Source of the DNA: Flavobacteriales bacterium
GTDB lineage: Bacteria > Bacteroidota > Bacteroidia > Flavobacteriales > UBA1820
Direction of reading: 5' to 3'
Assembly: GCA_003150615.1 (NCBI GenBank)
Contig: QALN01000005.1
Coordinates: 31,424-95,423, forward strand
Length of the DNA: 64,000 bases
In this document: one piece after another, positions 36,644 through 48,497 of the stretch
How positions within the stretch are numbered: position 1 is the first letter of the stretch
Layout: each line of letters begins with the position of its first letter
Translations under genes and position numbers: made by a program
The notes under the pieces: generated by a model
What the model was told of the DNA's origin: nothing
Database searches by the model: none
Seen by the model: only the letters and a program-made list of their open reading frames with translations

Positions 36644-39600
36644 TTATTCCTCTGTGGCGGAAGTTTCCTTGCGGAGTTGTTCGTATTCCTCTTTCGATCC
36701 GACGATAAGGTCTTCGTATTCACGTAAGCCTGTACCTGCCGGTATCTTGTGTCCTACGATAACGTTTTCTTTCAGGCCTTCGAGGTAGTCCTCCTTGGCG
36801 GCTACGGCTGCTTCGTTGAGGACTTTCGTCGTTTCCTGGAACGATGCCGCCGAGATGAACGAATGCGTCTGCAGCGATGCGCGGGTTATACCCTGAAGCA
36901 TAGGCTCGGCTGTGGCCGGCAGGGCGTCACGTACTTCTACCAGTTTCTTATCGGCGCGTTTGAGCGTCGAGTTTTCATCCTTAAGCTGGCGCAGAGTTAC
37001 CATCTGGCCGGGTTTGAGGTTTTCCGAATCGCCTGCGTCGGTTACGACTTTTATGCCGTAAAGTGCGTCGTTGGCATCGGTGAAATCACGCTTGTGTATG
37101 GACTGGCCTTCCAGGAACTGGGTGTCGCCCGGATCGATCACCATAACTTTGCGCATCATCTGGCGTACGATAACCTCGAAGTGCTTGTCGTTGATGACAA
37201 CACCCTGCATGCGGTAAACGCCCTGTACCTCGTTTACAAGGTATTCCTGTACTTGGTTCGGGCCTTTGATGCGCAGGATGTCGTCCGGCGATATGGCTCC
37301 TTCGGAAAGCGGATCTCCGGCGCGTACGTAGTCGTTGTCCTGTACCAGTATCTGGTTGGACAGTTTTACCAGATAGCGTTTTTCTTCGCCGTTCTTGGAC
37401 GTGATGATGATTTCCTTGTTGCCTCGTTTTATGGCTCCGAGTTTAACTACGCCGTCGATTTCAGCAACGATTGCCGGATTGGACGGATTGCGGGCTTCGA
37501 ACAATTCGGTCACACGCGGCAGACCGCCGGTGATGTCGCCTGCTTTGGCGCTCTTTCTCGGAATTTTTACCAGTATCTGACCGGCCTTTACCTTTGCGCC
37601 GTTGTCCACCATAAGGTGAGCGCCGACAGGTAGGTTGTAGGATTTTATAACTTCGCCTTTCGGATCCGTGATGATTACCGTCGGGATGAGTTTTTTGTTC
37701 TTGGACTCGGAAATTATCTTTTCCTGGAATCCGGTCTGGTCGTCTATTTCGATTTGGTACGACTGTCCCTGTTCGATATCCTCGAACACGATCTTACCGG
37801 CCGTTTCGGACAGTATGATAGCGTTGTGCGGGTCCCATGTACATATCAGCGTTCCTTTTTCCACGTTCGACTTGTCCTTGGCGTAAAGCAGTGCGCCGTA
37901 TGGGATATTGTGCATCGAAAGGGCCAGTTTGGTTTTAGGATCCGTGATACGCATTTCCGTTGTACGGGAAATGACTATCTCGCAGTCGTTTCCTTCCTGG
38001 TCTTTGGTCGGGATGGAGCGCAGGTCGTCGAATTCTATCACACCGTCGGCTTTTGCCTTGATGCTGGATTCCGCAGCTGCTGAACCGGCAGTACCTCCCT
38101 GGTGGAACGTACGGAGGGTAAGCTGCGTACCGGGCTCACCGATAGACTGCGCTGCGATAACACCGACAGCCTCGCCCTTTTGTACCATGCGTCCGGATGC
38201 GAGATTGCGTCCGTAACATTTGGCGCAAATACCGTGGCGGGCTTCGCACGTAAGCGGGGAACGCACTTCCACGGTTTCTATTCCTGCAGCTTCTATCTGT
38301 TTTGCAAAGGTTTCAGTGATTTCCTCGCCTGCTTTTACTATTATGGAGCCGTCGGCCGGGTTTTCCACATCGTGCAGGGATACGCGGCCAAGGATACGGT
38401 CGGAGAGGGATTCCCTTACCACGTCGTTTTCCTTGAGTGCGGATACTTCTATTCCTCGCAGAGTGCCGCAATCCTCCTCGTTTACTATAACGTCCTGTGC
38501 CACGTCCACCAGACGGCGTGTCAGGTAACCAGCATCGGCCGTTTTAAGGGCGGTATCGGCAAGACCTTTACGTGCACCGTGCGTCGATATGAAGAACTCG
38601 AGGATGGACAGACCTTCCTTAAAGTTCGATATAATCGGGTTTTCGATGATGTCGGCACCGCTGGAACCGGATTTCTGAGGCTTGGCCATAAGGCCTCGCA
38701 TACCTGTAAGCTGACTTATCTGTGCCTTGGAACCACGGGCTCCGGAATCAAGCATCATGTACACGGAGTTGAAGCCCTGTTTATCTTCCTTGAGGGTCTT
38801 CATGGCTGCTTCGGCTATCAGGTTGGTGGCAGCCGACCATGCGTCGATTATGATGTTGTAACGTTCGTTGTTCGTTATGGCTCCCATATTGTACTGGTCC
38901 ATGGTCGTTTCTACCTTTTCGTTGGCCTCCTCGATAAGAGCGGCTTTCTGTTCAGGTATAAGGATATCGGCCAGCGAGAACGACAGGCCTCCGCGGAATG
39001 CATTGTAATACCCCATAGCTTTGATATCGTCCAGGAATTTGGTCGTGGTAGCTATGTCGGTACATTTGAGCACGTGTGCTATTATGTCGCGAAGGTTGTT
39101 TTTCTTTATTACCGTATTGATATAGCCGGCTTTAAACGGAACCACATCGTTGAAGAATACGCGTCCTACGGTGGTGTCTATTATCTTGCGCACCGTTTTG
39201 CCGTCTTCCCATACGTCCATACGCACTTTTATCGGGGCCTGCATATTCAGCCGGCCTTCGTTGTACGCTATGCGGACTTCTTCCTGCGAGTAGAACGTCA
39301 TGCCTTCGCCCAGCACTTTGTTCTCCGGGGTGGAGCGGCGCTCTTTTGTCATGTAGTACAGTCCGAGAACCATGTCCTGGGAAGGGACGGTGATAGGCGA
39401 ACCGTTTGCCGGGTTGAGGATGTTGTGCGAAGCGAGCATCAACAGCTGTGCCTCAAGTATTGCTTCAGGGCCGAGCGGAAGGTGTACGGCCATCTGGTCA
39501 CCGTCGAAGTCGGCGTTGAATCCCGTGCAGACCAGAGGGTGCAACTGTATGGCTTTTCCTTCGATAAGGCGTGGCTGGAATGCCTGTATGGACAAACGGT

Positions 39601-40939
39601 GCAACGTCGGGGCGCGGTTAAGAAGAACCGGATGGCCTTTTATAACGTTTTCAAGTATGTCCCATACCACAGGGTCGCGGCGGTCTATGATTTTCTTTGC
39701 GCTTTTAACCGTTTTTACTATGCCGCGTTCTATCAGTTTGCGGATAATGAACGGTTTGTAAAGCTCGGCAGCCATGTCTTTCGGCAGTCCGCATTCGTAT
39801 ATGTTGAGTTCCGGTCCGGAAACGATAACCGAACGGGCGGAGTAGTCCACACGTTTACCGAGCAGGTTCTGACGGAAACGTCCCTGTTTTCCTTTCAGAG
39901 AGTCGGAAAGGGATTTGAGTGCGCGGTTGGATTCGGTCTTGATGGCCGAGGCCTTGCGTGTGTTGTCGAACAGCGAATCCACAGCTTCCTGAAGCATGCG
40001 TTTTTCGTTTCGCAGTATCACGTCCGGAGCTTTGATTTCTATCAGTCGCTTCAGACGGTTGTTGCGTATTATCACGCGACGGTAAAGGTCGTTCAGGTCC
40101 GATGTGGCGAAACGTCCGCCGTCCAGCGGAACGAGCGGGCGGAGTTCCGGCGGGATGACAGGTATGGCCTTCATTATCATCCATTCCGGTTTGTTCTCGC
40201 GGTTTTTCTGCGCTTCACGGAATGCTTCGACGATTTGCAGGCGTTTGAGGGCTTCGGTTTTACGCTGTTTGGATGTTTCTTTCGATACGCTGTCGCGCAG
40301 TTCATACGAAAGGTCATCCAGGTTTATGGCGTGAAGAAGGTCCAGCAGAGCCTCGGCGCCCATTTTTGCCACGAATTTATTGGGATCCGAATCGTCCAGA
40401 TACTGGTTGTTTTCAGGAAGCGTGTCCACGATATCGAGGTATTCCTCTTCGGTGAGCAGTTCCAGTTTTGAAAGTGCTTCACCTGTCGGGCGGGTGGCCA
40501 CACCCGGATTTATTACGATATAACGTTCGTAATAGATTATCATGTCGAGCTTTTTGGACGGGATGCCCAAAAGGTATCCTATCTTGTTCGGCAGGCTGCG
40601 GAAGTACCATATATGAGCCACGGGAACCACCAGATTTATGTGCCCCACGCGTTCGCGGCGCACTTTTTTCTCGGTTACTTCGACTCCGCAACGGTCGCAC
40701 ACTATACCTTTATAACGAATACGCTTGTATTTTCCGCAGGCGCATTCGTAGTCCTTTACAGGGCCGAATATGCGTTCGCAGAAAAGACCGTCGCGTTCGG
40801 GTTTGTGGGTGCGGTAGTTTATGGTTTCCGGTTTCAGGACTTCTCCCGAGGACTGATGCAGGATTACTTCCGGCGAGGCCAGTCCTATGGTGATTTTTCG
40901 GAAACTGTTGTTTGCTTTGTTGTCTTTACCTAAAGCCAT
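36644..40939 (-). CDS. rpoC: DNA-directed RNA polymerase subunit beta'
   Basis: Catalytic clamp subunit, 1,431 residues. The N-terminal zinc ribbon is [20 protein letters not shown], the catalytic magnesium loop is [16 protein letters not shown], and the second zinc site is [13 protein letters not shown]. The trigger-loop region ([20 protein letters not shown]) and the C-terminal [20 protein letters not shown] are intact. It lies 84 bases after rpoB in the same operon. Confidence 0.99.
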   Translation of the reverse strand: MALGKDNKANNSFRKITIGLASPEVILHQSSGEVLKPETINYRTHKPERDGLFCERIFGPVKDYECACGKYKRIRYKGIVCDRCGVEVTEKKVRRERVGHINLVVPVAHIWYFRSLPNKIGYLLGIPSKKLDMIIYYERYIVINPGVATRPTGEALSKLELLTEEEYLDIVDTLPENNQYLDDSDPNKFVAKMGAEALLDLLHAINLDDLSYELRDSVSKETSKQRKTEALKRLQIVEAFREAQKNRENKPEWMIMKAIPVIPPELRPLVPLDGGRFATSDLNDLYRRVIIRNNRLKRLIEIKAPDVILRNEKRMLQEAVDSLFDNTRKASAIKTESNRALKSLSDSLKGKQGRFRQNLLGKRVDYSARSVIVSGPELNIYECGLPKDMAAELYKPFIIRKLIERGIVKTVKSAKKIIDRRDPVVWDILENVIKGHPVLLNRAPTLHRLSIQAFQPRLIEGKAIQLHPLVCTGFNADFDGDQMAVHLPLGPEAILEAQLLMLASHNILNPANGSPITVPSQDMVLGLYYMTKERRSTPENKVLGEGMTFYSQEEVRIAYNEGRLNMQAPIKVRMDVWEDGKTVRKIIDTTVGRVFFNDVVPFKAGYINTVIKKNNLRDIIAHVLKCTDIATTTKFLDDIKAMGYYNAFRGGLSFSLADILIPEQKAALIEEANEKVETTMDQYNMGAITNNERYNIIIDAWSAATNLIAEAAMKTLKEDKQGFNSVYMMLDSGARGSKAQISQLTGMRGLMAKPQKSGSSGADIIENPIISNFKEGLSILEFFISTHGARKGLADTALKTADAGYLTRRLVDVAQDVIVNEEDCGTLRGIEVSALKENDVVRESLSDRILGRVSLHDVENPADGSIIVKAGEEITETFAKQIEAAGIETVEVRSPLTCEARHGICAKCYGRNLASGRMVQKGEAVGVIAAQSIGEPGTQLTLRTFHQGGTAGSAAAESSIKAKADGVIEFDDLRSIPTKDQEGNDCEIVISRTTEMRITDPKTKLALSMHNIPYGALLYAKDKSNVEKGTLICTWDPHNAIILSETAGKIVFEDIEQGQSYQIEIDDQTGFQEKIISESKNKKLIPTVIITDPKGEVIKSYNLPVGAHLMVDNGAKVKAGQILVKIPRKSAKAGDITGGLPRVTELFEARNPSNPAIVAEIDGVVKLGAIKRGNKEIIITSKNGEEKRYLVKLSNQILVQDNDYVRAGDPLSEGAISPDDILRIKGPNQVQEYLVNEVQGVYRMQGVVINDKHFEVIVRQMMRKVMVIDPGDTQFLEGQSIHKRDFTDANDALYGIKVVTDAGDSENLKPGQMVTLRQLKDENSTLKRADKKLVEVRDALPATAEPMLQGITRASLQTHSFISAASFQETTKVLNEAAVAAKEDYLEGLKENVIVGHKIPAGTGLREYEDLIVGSKEEYEQLRKETSATEE

Positions 40940-41023
40940 TTACTTTGCCTTGATATGTTTAGCTGTTGAAATTTCAGTTTGAAAAAGATGCAGGCGTTTT
41001 GGTGCGCCCGCATCCGTTGCGTT

Positions 41024-44000
41024 TTATTCCTCGAAGCGCATGTCCAGGCCGAGGCCCTTGAGCTCGTGGAGCAGTACGTTGAACGATTCCGGTATTCCGG
41101 GCGTAGGCATCGGGTCGCCTTTTACGATAGCTTCGTAAGTCTTGGCGCGGCCTACCACGTCGTCGGATTTTACGGTCAGTATTTCGCGCAGGATGTTCGA
41201 TGCGCCGAATGCCTCGAGCGCCCATACTTCCATCTCTCCGAAACGCTGTCCTCCGAACTGGGCTTTACCTCCGAGAGGCTGTTGTGTGATCAGCGAGTAC
41301 GGTCCTATGGAACGTGCGTGCATCTTGTCGTCAACCATGTGTCCGAGTTTGAGCATGTAAATAACGCCCACGGTGGCAGCCTGGTCGAAACGGTCGCCCG
41401 TACCTCCGTCATACAGGTGCGTATGGCCGAATTTGGGTACTCCCGCCTTGTCGGTCAGCTCTGTTATCTGTTCGAGCGATGCTCCGTCGAAAATCGGCGT
41501 TGCGAATTTCATGCCGAGTTTGCGTCCGGCCCATCCGAGCACGGTTTCGTATATCTGTCCGAGGTTCATTCGCGAAGGCACGCCGAGCGGGTTCAGTACG
41601 ATATCCACCGGAGTACCGTCTTCCAGGAAAGGCATGTCCTCTTCGCGGACTATTTTGGCCACGATACCCTTGTTTCCGTGACGTCCGGCCATCTTGTCGC
41701 CAACACGCAGTTTACGCTTTTTGGCGATATATACTTTGGCCAGTTTTATGATGCCGGAAGGAAGTTCGTCACCTACCGTTATGGTGAATTTTTCGCGGCG
41801 CAGAGCTCCCTGCAGGTCATTGACCTTTATCTTGAAGTTGTGTATCAACTCCGAGATGAGGAAGTTCTTGCTTACGTCGGCCGTCCATCCGCCTGCATTT
41901 ATGTGTTCGTAATCTTCGAGGGACTGGAGTATCTTGAGCGAAAATTTCGTTCCTTTCGGTATTATCGTTTCGCCGAGGTCGTTGGTTACGCCCTGGGAAG
42001 TTTTTCCGTTGACTATCGAGAACAGTTTCTCCAGAAGCGTGCCGCGCAGTTTTTCATACGAAACGGCGTATTCGGCATCCAGACGTTCGATTTCCTCCTT
42101 GTCCGCGTTGCGGCGTTTTTTGTCTTTTACAGCGCGAGAAAACAGCTTTTTGCCTATTACCACACCGTGCAGCGACGGGGTTGCTTTGAGCGACGCGTCT
42201 TTCACGTCGCCGGCCTTGTCGCCGAATATGGCGCGAAGCAGTTTTTCTTCCGGAGAAGGGTCGGATTCTCCCTTGGGCGTTATCTTACCTATGATAATAT
42301 CTCCGGGATTTACTTCCGCACCGATGCGGATCATACCGTTTTCGTCGAGTTCCTTGGTAGCTTCTTCGGAAACGTTAGGTATGTCGTTCGTCAGTTCCTC
42401 GGCGCCGAGTTTGGTATCGCGCACTTCCAGCGGATATTCGTCTATGTGTATTGACGTGAAAATATCCTCTTTTACCACGCGCTGCGATATTACTATACCA
42501 TCCTCGTAGTTGTAACCTTTCCAAGGCATGAATGCAACGAGCAGGTTGCGTCCCAGTGCCAGTTCGCCGTTTTCGGTAGCGTATCCTTCGCACAGCACCT
42601 GGCCTTTTTCCACACGGTCTCCCTTGCGCACGATAGGCTTAAGGGTGATGTTTGTGGACTGGTTGGTCTTGCGGAATTTTATAAGGTGATACGTTTTTTC
42701 ATCCGGGTCGAAGCTGACGAGACGCTGATCGTCCGTACGGTCGTATTTTATCGTTATCTTGTCGGCATCGACGTAAACCACTTCTCCGGAACCTTCGGCG
42801 TTTATCAGTACGCGCGAATCCTTTGCAACCTGGCCTTCCAGACCAGTACCTACGATAGGCGATTCCGGTTTTAGCAGCGGAACAGCCTGGCGCATCATGT
42901 TCGATCCCATGAGCGCGCGGTTAGCGTCATCGTGTTCCAGGAACGGTATGAGCGATGCGGAAATAGATGCTATCTGGTTAGGAGCCACGTCCATGTAATC
43001 CACCTGTGTGCGGTCTGCGATAGGGAAATCGCTCTCCTCACGCGCTTTGACGCGTTCCGGGATGATGTTGCCCATATCGTCCACTTCGACGTTTGCCTGT
43101 GTGAATATTTTGCCTTCCTCGGCTTCGGCGCTAAGGAATACAGGTTCTTTTTCAAATTCTACACGGCCGTCCTTTACTTCGTGGTAAGGAGTCTGTATGA
43201 AGCCCATGTCGTCCACCTTGGCATAGACGCACAGGGACGATATAAGTCCGATGTTCGGTCCTTCAGGCGTTTCGATAGGGCAGAGGCGTCCGTAATGCGT
43301 ATAGTGCACGTCGCGCACCTCGAAACCGGCGCGTTCACGCGACAGACCTCCGGGGCCCAGAGCCGACAGACGGCGTTTGTGCGTTATTTCGGCCAGCGGG
43401 TTCGTCTGGTCCATGAACTGCGACAGCTGGTTAGTGCCGAAGAACGAATTTATCACCGACGAGAGAGTCTTGGCGTTGATAAGGTCTATCGGGGTAAACA
43501 CTTCGTTGTCACGTACATTCATACGTTCGCGTATCGTGCGGGCCATACGGGCCAGGCCTACGCCGAACTGTGCGGCGAGCTGTTCGCCCACAGTACGTAC
43601 TCGGCGGTTGGACAGGTGGTCTATATCGTCCACTTCGCTCTTGGAATTTATCAGCTCGATAAGGTATTTTACTATCGTGATGATATCTTCCTTTGTCAGA
43701 ACCTGCGTGGTCAGAGGAGTGTCCAGCCCCAGTTTCCTGTTTATACGATAGCGGCCTACATCGCCCAGAGAATAACGCGTATCCGAGAAGAACAGCTTGT
43801 CGATAATGCCGCGCGCGGTTTCTTCGTCCGGCGGTTCGGCATTGCGCAACTGTCGGTATATATGTTCCACCGCCTCTTTTTCCGAGTTGGTGGGGTCTTT
43901 CTGCAGTGTATTGTGTATGATTGAATATTCGGAGCTGGTGCTGTCCTCCTTGTGCAGCAGGATGGTTTTGACGCCGGCTTCGACTATTTCGTCTATGTGT

Positions 44001-44839
44001 TCTTTTTCGAGGACGGTGTCGCGGTCGAGTATCTGCTCGTTTCGCTCTATCGAAACGACCTCGCCGGTGTCTTCATCCACGAAATCTTCTACCCACGTCT
44101 TGAGTACGCGGGCGGCCAGACGGCGGCCTATGTGTTTTTTGAGTCCCGTCTTGCTCACTTTCACCTCTTCGGCAAGTCCGAAAATATCGAGAATATCCTT
44201 GTCGTGCTCGTAACCTATGGCACGCAGCAGGGTGGTGAGCGGTAATTTTTTCTTACGGTCTATGTAAGCGTACATCACGTTGTTGATGTCCGTAGCGAAC
44301 TCTATCCACGAGCCTTTGAACGGTATGATACGAGCCGAATACAGCTTCGTGCCGTTGGCGTGGAAAGACTGTCCGAAGAATACGCCCGGCGAACGGTGCA
44401 GCTGCGATACGACAATGCGTTCTGCGCCGTTTATCACGAACGTTCCCGACGGAGTCATGTACGGGATTGTGCCGAGATATACGTCCTGTACTATCGTTTC
44501 GAAGTCCTCGTGGTCCGGATCGGTGCAATAGAGTTTCAGGCGGGCTTTAAGCGGTACGCTGTACGTGAGTCCGCGTTCTATACACTCCTCTATCGAGTAA
44601 CGGGGAGGATCGACGAAATAGTCAATAAACTCCAGTACAAACTGGTTTCGTGTGTCTGTGATAGGGAAATTTTCAGAGAATGTCTTGTAAAGTCCCTCGT
44701 TTTTTCTTTCGTCAGATTTTGTTTCGAGCTGGAAAAAATCCTTGAACGATTTTATTTGTATGTCAAGAAAATCGGGGTAAGGCACCGGATTTTTTACCGA
44801 AGCAAAACTGACCCTCTTAGGATTAACAGTCTGAGCCAA
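41024..44839 (-). CDS. rpoB: DNA-directed RNA polymerase subunit beta
   Basis: 1,271-residue catalytic subunit. The rifampicin-binding region contains [20 protein letters not shown] and [20 protein letters not shown], with the usual drug-sensitive-type Asp, His and Ser residues in these segments. The later [12 protein letters not shown] active-site loop and the C-terminal [18 protein letters not shown] are present. It is separated from rplL by an attenuator-type hairpin. Confidence 0.99.
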   Translation of the reverse strand: MAQTVNPKRVSFASVKNPVPYPDFLDIQIKSFKDFFQLETKSDERKNEGLYKTFSENFPITDTRNQFVLEFIDYFVDPPRYSIEECIERGLTYSVPLKARLKLYCTDPDHEDFETIVQDVYLGTIPYMTPSGTFVINGAERIVVSQLHRSPGVFFGQSFHANGTKLYSARIIPFKGSWIEFATDINNVMYAYIDRKKKLPLTTLLRAIGYEHDKDILDIFGLAEEVKVSKTGLKKHIGRRLAARVLKTWVEDFVDEDTGEVVSIERNEQILDRDTVLEKEHIDEIVEAGVKTILLHKEDSTSSEYSIIHNTLQKDPTNSEKEAVEHIYRQLRNAEPPDEETARGIIDKLFFSDTRYSLGDVGRYRINRKLGLDTPLTTQVLTKEDIITIVKYLIELINSKSEVDDIDHLSNRRVRTVGEQLAAQFGVGLARMARTIRERMNVRDNEVFTPIDLINAKTLSSVINSFFGTNQLSQFMDQTNPLAEITHKRRLSALGPGGLSRERAGFEVRDVHYTHYGRLCPIETPEGPNIGLISSLCVYAKVDDMGFIQTPYHEVKDGRVEFEKEPVFLSAEAEEGKIFTQANVEVDDMGNIIPERVKAREESDFPIADRTQVDYMDVAPNQIASISASLIPFLEHDDANRALMGSNMMRQAVPLLKPESPIVGTGLEGQVAKDSRVLINAEGSGEVVYVDADKITIKYDRTDDQRLVSFDPDEKTYHLIKFRKTNQSTNITLKPIVRKGDRVEKGQVLCEGYATENGELALGRNLLVAFMPWKGYNYEDGIVISQRVVKEDIFTSIHIDEYPLEVRDTKLGAEELTNDIPNVSEEATKELDENGMIRIGAEVNPGDIIIGKITPKGESDPSPEEKLLRAIFGDKAGDVKDASLKATPSLHGVVIGKKLFSRAVKDKKRRNADKEEIERLDAEYAVSYEKLRGTLLEKLFSIVNGKTSQGVTNDLGETIIPKGTKFSLKILQSLEDYEHINAGGWTADVSKNFLISELIHNFKIKVNDLQGALRREKFTITVGDELPSGIIKLAKVYIAKKRKLRVGDKMAGRHGNKGIVAKIVREEDMPFLEDGTPVDIVLNPLGVPSRMNLGQIYETVLGWAGRKLGMKFATPIFDGASLEQITELTDKAGVPKFGHTHLYDGGTGDRFDQAATVGVIYMLKLGHMVDDKMHARSIGPYSLITQQPLGGKAQFGGQRFGEMEVWALEAFGASNILREILTVKSDDVVGRAKTYEAIVKGDPMPTPGIPESFNVLLHELKGLGLDMRFEE

Positions 44840-44880
44840 TGGAATTTATTTTTAATTAAAAGTAAAATGAAAAAAAGGAC

Positions 44881-44933
44881 AAAAGGGCTTAGGCCAAGGC
44901 AGGTCCGAAAACCGCCAGGCCTAAGCCTTTTTT
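44881..44933 (-). terminator. rplL-rpoB attenuator hairpin
   Basis: 10-bp stem GGCTTAGGCC / GGCCTAAGCC (44886-44895, 44918-44927) followed on the minus strand by CCTTTTGTCCTTTTTTTC. Its place between rplL and rpoB fits the classical partial terminator that lowers polymerase relative to ribosomal protein output. Confidence 0.75.
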
Positions 44934-44948
44934 AGAGTAAAAGGTCAG

Positions 44949-45323
44949 TTATTTAACCTCTACCTGTGCGCCTACCTCTTCGAGGTGAGCCTTGATGTTC
45001 ATCGCTTCGTCTTTGGGAAGACCTTCCTTGATAGTCGAAGGAGCTCCGTCTACCAGTTCTTTGGCTTCCTTAAGACCGAGGCCTGTAAGTTCCTTAACAG
45101 CCTTAACGACTTTCAGTTTTTCAGCGCCTGCCTCTTTGAGGATAACATCGAATTCGGTCTTCTCTTCAGCAGCGGCAGCACCGGCGCCGTCGCCGGCGGC
45201 TACTACTACAGCGGCAGCTGCAGGTTCGATACCATATTCTTCTTTGAGTATTGTTGCGAGTTCCTGAACGTCTTTCACGCTAAGGTTAACGAGCTCTTCA
45301 GCAATTTTTTTAAGATCTGCCAT
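44949..45323 (-). CDS. rplL: 50S ribosomal protein L7/L12
   Basis: Stalk protein that recruits translation factors. It has 124 residues: the N-terminal dimerisation helix ([20 protein letters not shown]), an Ala/Gly hinge ([19 protein letters not shown]), and the C-terminal factor-binding domain ([20 protein letters not shown]). It is 53 bases after rplJ. Confidence 0.98.
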   Translation of the reverse strand: MADLKKIAEELVNLSVKDVQELATILKEEYGIEPAAAAVVVAAGDGAGAAAAEEKTEFDVILKEAGAEKLKVVKAVKELTGLGLKEAKELVDGAPSTIKEGLPKDEAMNIKAHLEEVGAQVEVK

Positions 45324-45376
45324 TTTTTTGTTTTTCTTGACTTAGTTAATATAAAAATAAATGCGTTTCGTTTTGA

Positions 45377-45931
45377 TTACTCTGCGGCCGGAGCTTCTTC
45401 CTGAGGAGCGGCTTGTTCTGCCGGGGCTTCCGCTTTTGCTTCGGGAGCGCCTTCGCCCTTGTTCTCCAGAGCCGATATTACGCGGCGGATAGGAGACTGG
45501 AGCAGGCCGATGATTTCGCCGATGAGTTCCTCGCGGGATTTGATGCTTGCCAGAGTATTGAGCTGGTCGTCGCCCTGATAAACTTCGTCGTTTATCCATG
45601 CGCCTTTGAGCACGGGACGTTCTGAAGTCTTGCGGAAATCCTTTATCAGCTTGCCGGGGACATTTGCCGCACCTTCGGTGAGCATAAGGGCCGTATTGCC
45701 TTTAAGTATTTCCGTGAGCCCCTGGAAGTCTTTTTCGGAAGCTTCCATAGCCTTGGCCAGCAGGGTATTCTTGACTACCTCCAGGCGTATGCCGGCGTTG
45801 AAGCAGGCGCGGCGGAGTTTTTCCGTTGCAGCAGCGTTCAGATTGGAAATGTCTGCAAGATAGATGACGTTGTATGCCGCCAGCTCCTCCTTGAGGGCTG
45901 CGATAACCTGTGATTTTTCTTCTCTTGTCAT
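45377..45931 (-). CDS. rplJ: 50S ribosomal protein L10
   Basis: Stalk base that carries the L7/L12 dimers. It has 184 residues, with a Bacteroidota-style Ala/Glu-rich C-terminal extension (EGAPEAKAEAPAEQAAPQEE) not found in the E. coli protein. The N-terminal part (REEKSQVIAALKEELAAYNV and LRRACFNAGIRLEVVKNTLL) is standard. Confidence 0.97.
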   Translation of the reverse strand: MTREEKSQVIAALKEELAAYNVIYLADISNLNAAATEKLRRACFNAGIRLEVVKNTLLAKAMEASEKDFQGLTEILKGNTALMLTEGAANVPGKLIKDFRKTSERPVLKGAWINDEVYQGDDQLNTLASIKSREELIGEIIGLLQSPIRRVISALENKGEGAPEAKAEAPAEQAAPQEEAPAAE

Positions 45932-45949
45932 GTTCTGTGTCTTGCTGCG

Positions 45950-46639
45950 TTAAACGGTTTTAGGATCTACTGCTATGCCGGGGCCCATAGTGCTGGAGAG
46001 CGTTATGCTCTTCATGTACACGCCTTTGGCGGCAGCCGGCTTCATCTTATTGAGGGTGCGGAGCAGTTCGAGAGCGTTTTCAGCTATCTGCTGCGGTGTG
46101 AAGGATGCCTTGCCCACCGAAGCGTGAACTATTCCGTAACGGTCAACTTTAAAGTCGATTTTACCCGCTTTCACTTCCTTGACTGCTTTTCCGATTTCCA
46201 TGGTAACCGTTCCCGATTTGGGGTTAGGCATAAGCCCGCGCGGACCGAGAACACGTCCCAAAGGTCCGAGTTTACCCATAACAGAAGGCATGGTTATTAT
46301 CACGTCTACATCGGCCCAGCCGCCTTTTATCTTGTCGAGATACTCGTCAAGTCCTACGAAATCGGCTCCGGCTTCTTTGGCCTCGGCTTCTTTGTCCGGG
46401 GTAACGAGTGCCAGAACGCGTACGTCTTTACCGGTTCCGTTTGGCAGGGATACCACGCCGCGTACCATCTGGTTGGCCTTTCTCGGGTCAACGCCAAGGC
46501 GTACGGCTATATCCACAGATGCGTCGAACTTCGTTGTTGTGGTGTCTTTTACCAGTGCGGATGCTTCTTCTATCGCGTATAGCTTGTCTTTTTCAACCTT
46601 GGCTACAGCTACTTTCTGATTTTTTGTCAATTTTGCCAT
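45950..46639 (-). CDS. rplA: 50S ribosomal protein L1
   Basis: L1-stalk protein, 229 residues. Signatures are [40 protein letters not shown] and [20 protein letters not shown]. In many bacteria L1 represses the rplK-rplA mRNA; no operator was identified here by eye. Tight spacing (12 bases) after rplK. Confidence 0.98.
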   Translation of the reverse strand: MAKLTKNQKVAVAKVEKDKLYAIEEASALVKDTTTTKFDASVDIAVRLGVDPRKANQMVRGVVSLPNGTGKDVRVLALVTPDKEAEAKEAGADFVGLDEYLDKIKGGWADVDVIITMPSVMGKLGPLGRVLGPRGLMPNPKSGTVTMEIGKAVKEVKAGKIDFKVDRYGIVHASVGKASFTPQQIAENALELLRTLNKMKPAAAKGVYMKSITLSSTMGPGIAVDPKTV

Positions 46640-46651
46640 TTCCTAAGTCTT

Positions 46652-47098
46652 TTAAGATTTTTTGAAAGGAGCATCTCCTTTGATTGTTATACCCATTGAA
46701 CGAGCCGTTCCGGCTATCATCGACATTGCGCTTTCGACGGTGAAAGCGTTCAGGTCGGTCATCTTGTCTTCGGCGATGGTTTTTACCTGATCCCAGGTGA
46801 TTTCGGCCACTTTTTTGCGGTTCGGTTCGCCGGAACCGGACTTCAGTTTTGCGGCTTCCATCAGCTGTACGGCTGCCGGAGGGGTTTTGATGACGAAGTC
46901 GAACGATTTGTCCGTGTAAACGGTAATCTGTACAGGCAACACCTTACCCTGTTTATCCTGGGTGCGGGCGTTGAACTGCTTGCAGAAGTCCATGATGTTC
47001 ACACCGGCAGAACCCAGTGCCGGACCTATTGGCGGCGAAGGGTTTGCTGCGCCACCTTTGCACTGCAGTTTGATCTTCTTGAAAATTTCTTTTGCCAT
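46652..47098 (-). CDS. rplK: 50S ribosomal protein L11
   Basis: GTPase-associated-centre protein and RelA partner. It has 148 residues, including [20 protein letters not shown] and the C-terminal [20 protein letters not shown]. It lies 93 bases downstream of nusG. Confidence 0.98.
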   Translation of the reverse strand: MAKEIFKKIKLQCKGGAANPSPPIGPALGSAGVNIMDFCKQFNARTQDKQGKVLPVQITVYTDKSFDFVIKTPPAAVQLMEAAKLKSGSGEPNRKKVAEITWDQVKTIAEDKMTDLNAFTVESAMSMIAGTARSMGITIKGDAPFKKS

Positions 47099-47191
47099 TT
47101 TATTTTTTAAAATAAATGTTTTTGCTCCTGGGGGACAAAATTAATTTGGAAGCGCGTCCCTTAACGAGCGGTATATTTGGCGTAACATTTG

Positions 47192-47740
47192 CTAAACTTT
47201 TTCCACCTGAGAGAAATTCAGCTCCAGCGGGGTCTTGCGGCCGAATATCTTGACTTCGACCTTGAGTTTGCGCTTTTCGGAATTGACTTCTTCCACCGTG
47301 CCTTCAAACCCGTTGAACGGTCCGTCAATAACCTTTACAGGTTCTCCGGAAGCGAAAGGTATTATGACTGCCTCTGGCATCTCGGCCATTTCATCCACCT
47401 TGCCGAGCATACGGTTTACTTCCGATTTGCGCAAAGGAACGGGATCTCCTCCCGGACGGTCGCTAAGGAAGCCTACAACACCCGGAATGCCTTTTATAAT
47501 GTGAAGCATTTCACCGTCGAGGTTGGCCTCTATCATTACGTAACCAGGGAAAAACGGGCGCTCTTTGCTCACTTTCTTGCCGCCGGAAACGGAAAAGAAC
47601 TTCTCCATCGGAACCATCACTCCATCCAGGTAGTCGGACATGCCCAAACGGGCCACTTCCTGTTCGATGTAGTTCTTTACCTTGTTTTCCTGGCCGCTTA
47701 TGGCGCGGACCACATACCATTTCTTCAACATCTCAGCCAT
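47192..47740 (-). CDS. nusG: Transcription termination/antitermination protein NusG
   Basis: 182 residues: an NGN domain (WYVVRAISGQENKVKNYIEQ, then RPFFPGYVMIEANLDGEMLH) and a KOW domain (GEPVKVIDGPFNGFEGTVEE). It couples polymerase to Rho or the ribosome. It follows secE by 13 bases. Confidence 0.97.
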   Translation of the reverse strand: MAEMLKKWYVVRAISGQENKVKNYIEQEVARLGMSDYLDGVMVPMEKFFSVSGGKKVSKERPFFPGYVMIEANLDGEMLHIIKGIPGVVGFLSDRPGGDPVPLRKSEVNRMLGKVDEMAEMPEAVIIPFASGEPVKVIDGPFNGFEGTVEEVNSEKRKLKVEVKIFGRKTPLELNFSQVEKV

Positions 47741-47753
47741 TTTTATGAGAACG

Positions 47754-47948
47754 TTAGTTGAGTAGTTTAAAGATTCCCTGAACTGCGCTGCTGAAGAACA
47801 TGTCGACCAATGCCACGATGCCTGCCAGTATGATAGTTGCTACCGCTACTACCCATGTGTCCCGCTGTGCTTCAGGCCACGTAGGCCAGGTCACTTTTTC
47901 ATGCAGTTCGGTGTAAGAATCCTTGATGTATTGAAGAAAAGCGTTCAT
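47754..47948 (-). CDS. secE: Preprotein translocase subunit SecE
   Basis: 64 residues with the short amphipathic helix (QYIKDSYTELHEKVTWPTWP) and a single membrane helix (TWVVAVATIILAGIVALVDM), the minimal SecE form. First gene of the nusG-rpl-rpoBC cluster and the last chromosomal gene before the integrated element. Confidence 0.95.
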   Translation of the reverse strand: MNAFLQYIKDSYTELHEKVTWPTWPEAQRDTWVVAVATIILAGIVALVDMFFSSAVQGIFKLLN

Positions 47949-48105
47949 AATAATTGGTGTTTTTATGTGTGAAAGCCCCTTTTCCGAAGGCCTGCGTCAA
48001 TCTGTTCGTAAAATGCATTTCCGCCTCTTTCGTCTTCACTGTCAGTTTTTTATGCTTTAACAGCGGAGGCGCAGGGGCGTATTTTGCTTATTATCAGAGC
48101 GACTG

Positions 48106-48113
48106 CAAATATA
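48106..48113 (-). promoter_or_regulatory. Putative -7 box for the secE-rpoC cluster
   Basis: Minus strand TATATTTG matches TAnnTTTG, leaving a leader of about 150 bases before secE. It lies inside (downstream of) the attachment site, so the element insertion does not remove it. Confidence 0.5.
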
Positions 48114-48167
48114 CAAAGATTTTTTATAGTTGGTATTATCGGCTTAAAAAAAGTTTTTGCCAACAAA

Positions 48168-48192
48168 AAAAACGGCTGGAAAAGCCGTTTTT
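48168..48192 (-). terminator. Terminator of the (displaced) tRNA-Trp gene
   Basis: 10-bp stem AAAAACGGCT / AGCCGTTTTT with a 5-base loop and a T-run on the minus strand, ten bases past the tRNA 3' fragment. Confidence 0.8.
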
Positions 48193-48201
48193 GTAGTCCT
48201 G

Positions 48202-48221
48202 CACGGGCAGAGAGACTCGAA
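48202..48221 (-). other. tRNA-Trp 3' fragment marking an attachment site
   Basis: The minus strand reads TTCGAGTCTCTCTGCCCGTG, which is the T-loop, 3' T-stem strand, acceptor 3' strand and G73 discriminator of a tRNA-Trp. Upstream sequence shows no anticodon or D-arm; one position further in the T-stem is already mismatched and then the sequence becomes AT-rich. tRNA-Trp is the expected neighbour of secE. This is the left attachment site of the element, and the whole tRNA should lie at the far end. Confidence 0.8.
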
Positions 48222-48497
48222 CACTCTACAATACTTTTTTAGTTTGGTAATTCGTTGATAATTAGTTGATTGTTTTGTATATTTTTGTTTTATTTTTATT
48301 CATTTGTCCCGAAACTGTCCCGGTGAAAAATCTCTCTGCGCACTATTTGTCAGTTATTTAGCTTGAAAGATAAATGTTAAAAATTGAATTTTTTAAATTA
48401 TCCTCTACTTTTTTCATGTCATGGATATGGGGTGTTAAATCGATTAACACGCCTATTTGTTTTGCTTTTTTCGCAAATGCTTGAATTTAAATGTTAA
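48222..48497. other. AT-rich end region of the element with possible recombinase arm sites
   Basis: No gene is visible. TGTCCCG occurs twice as a direct repeat, at 48305-48311 and 48316-48322, 11 bases apart (one helical turn), about 85 bases inside the attachment site, where a tyrosine recombinase arm site would be expected. Confidence 0.35.

Noticed and set aside
38102..40471. Open frame of 789 codons opposite rpoC, plus other long antisense frames over rpoB, susC, susD and eno
   Set aside because: They are mirror frames created by strong codon bias of highly expressed genes; their protein sequences have no domain features and the sense genes are unambiguous.
48202..48275. Intact tRNA on the minus strand upstream of secE
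   Set aside because: Only the T-loop to 3' end matches; there is no anticodon stem, D-arm or 5' acceptor strand in the adjoining AT-rich sequence.
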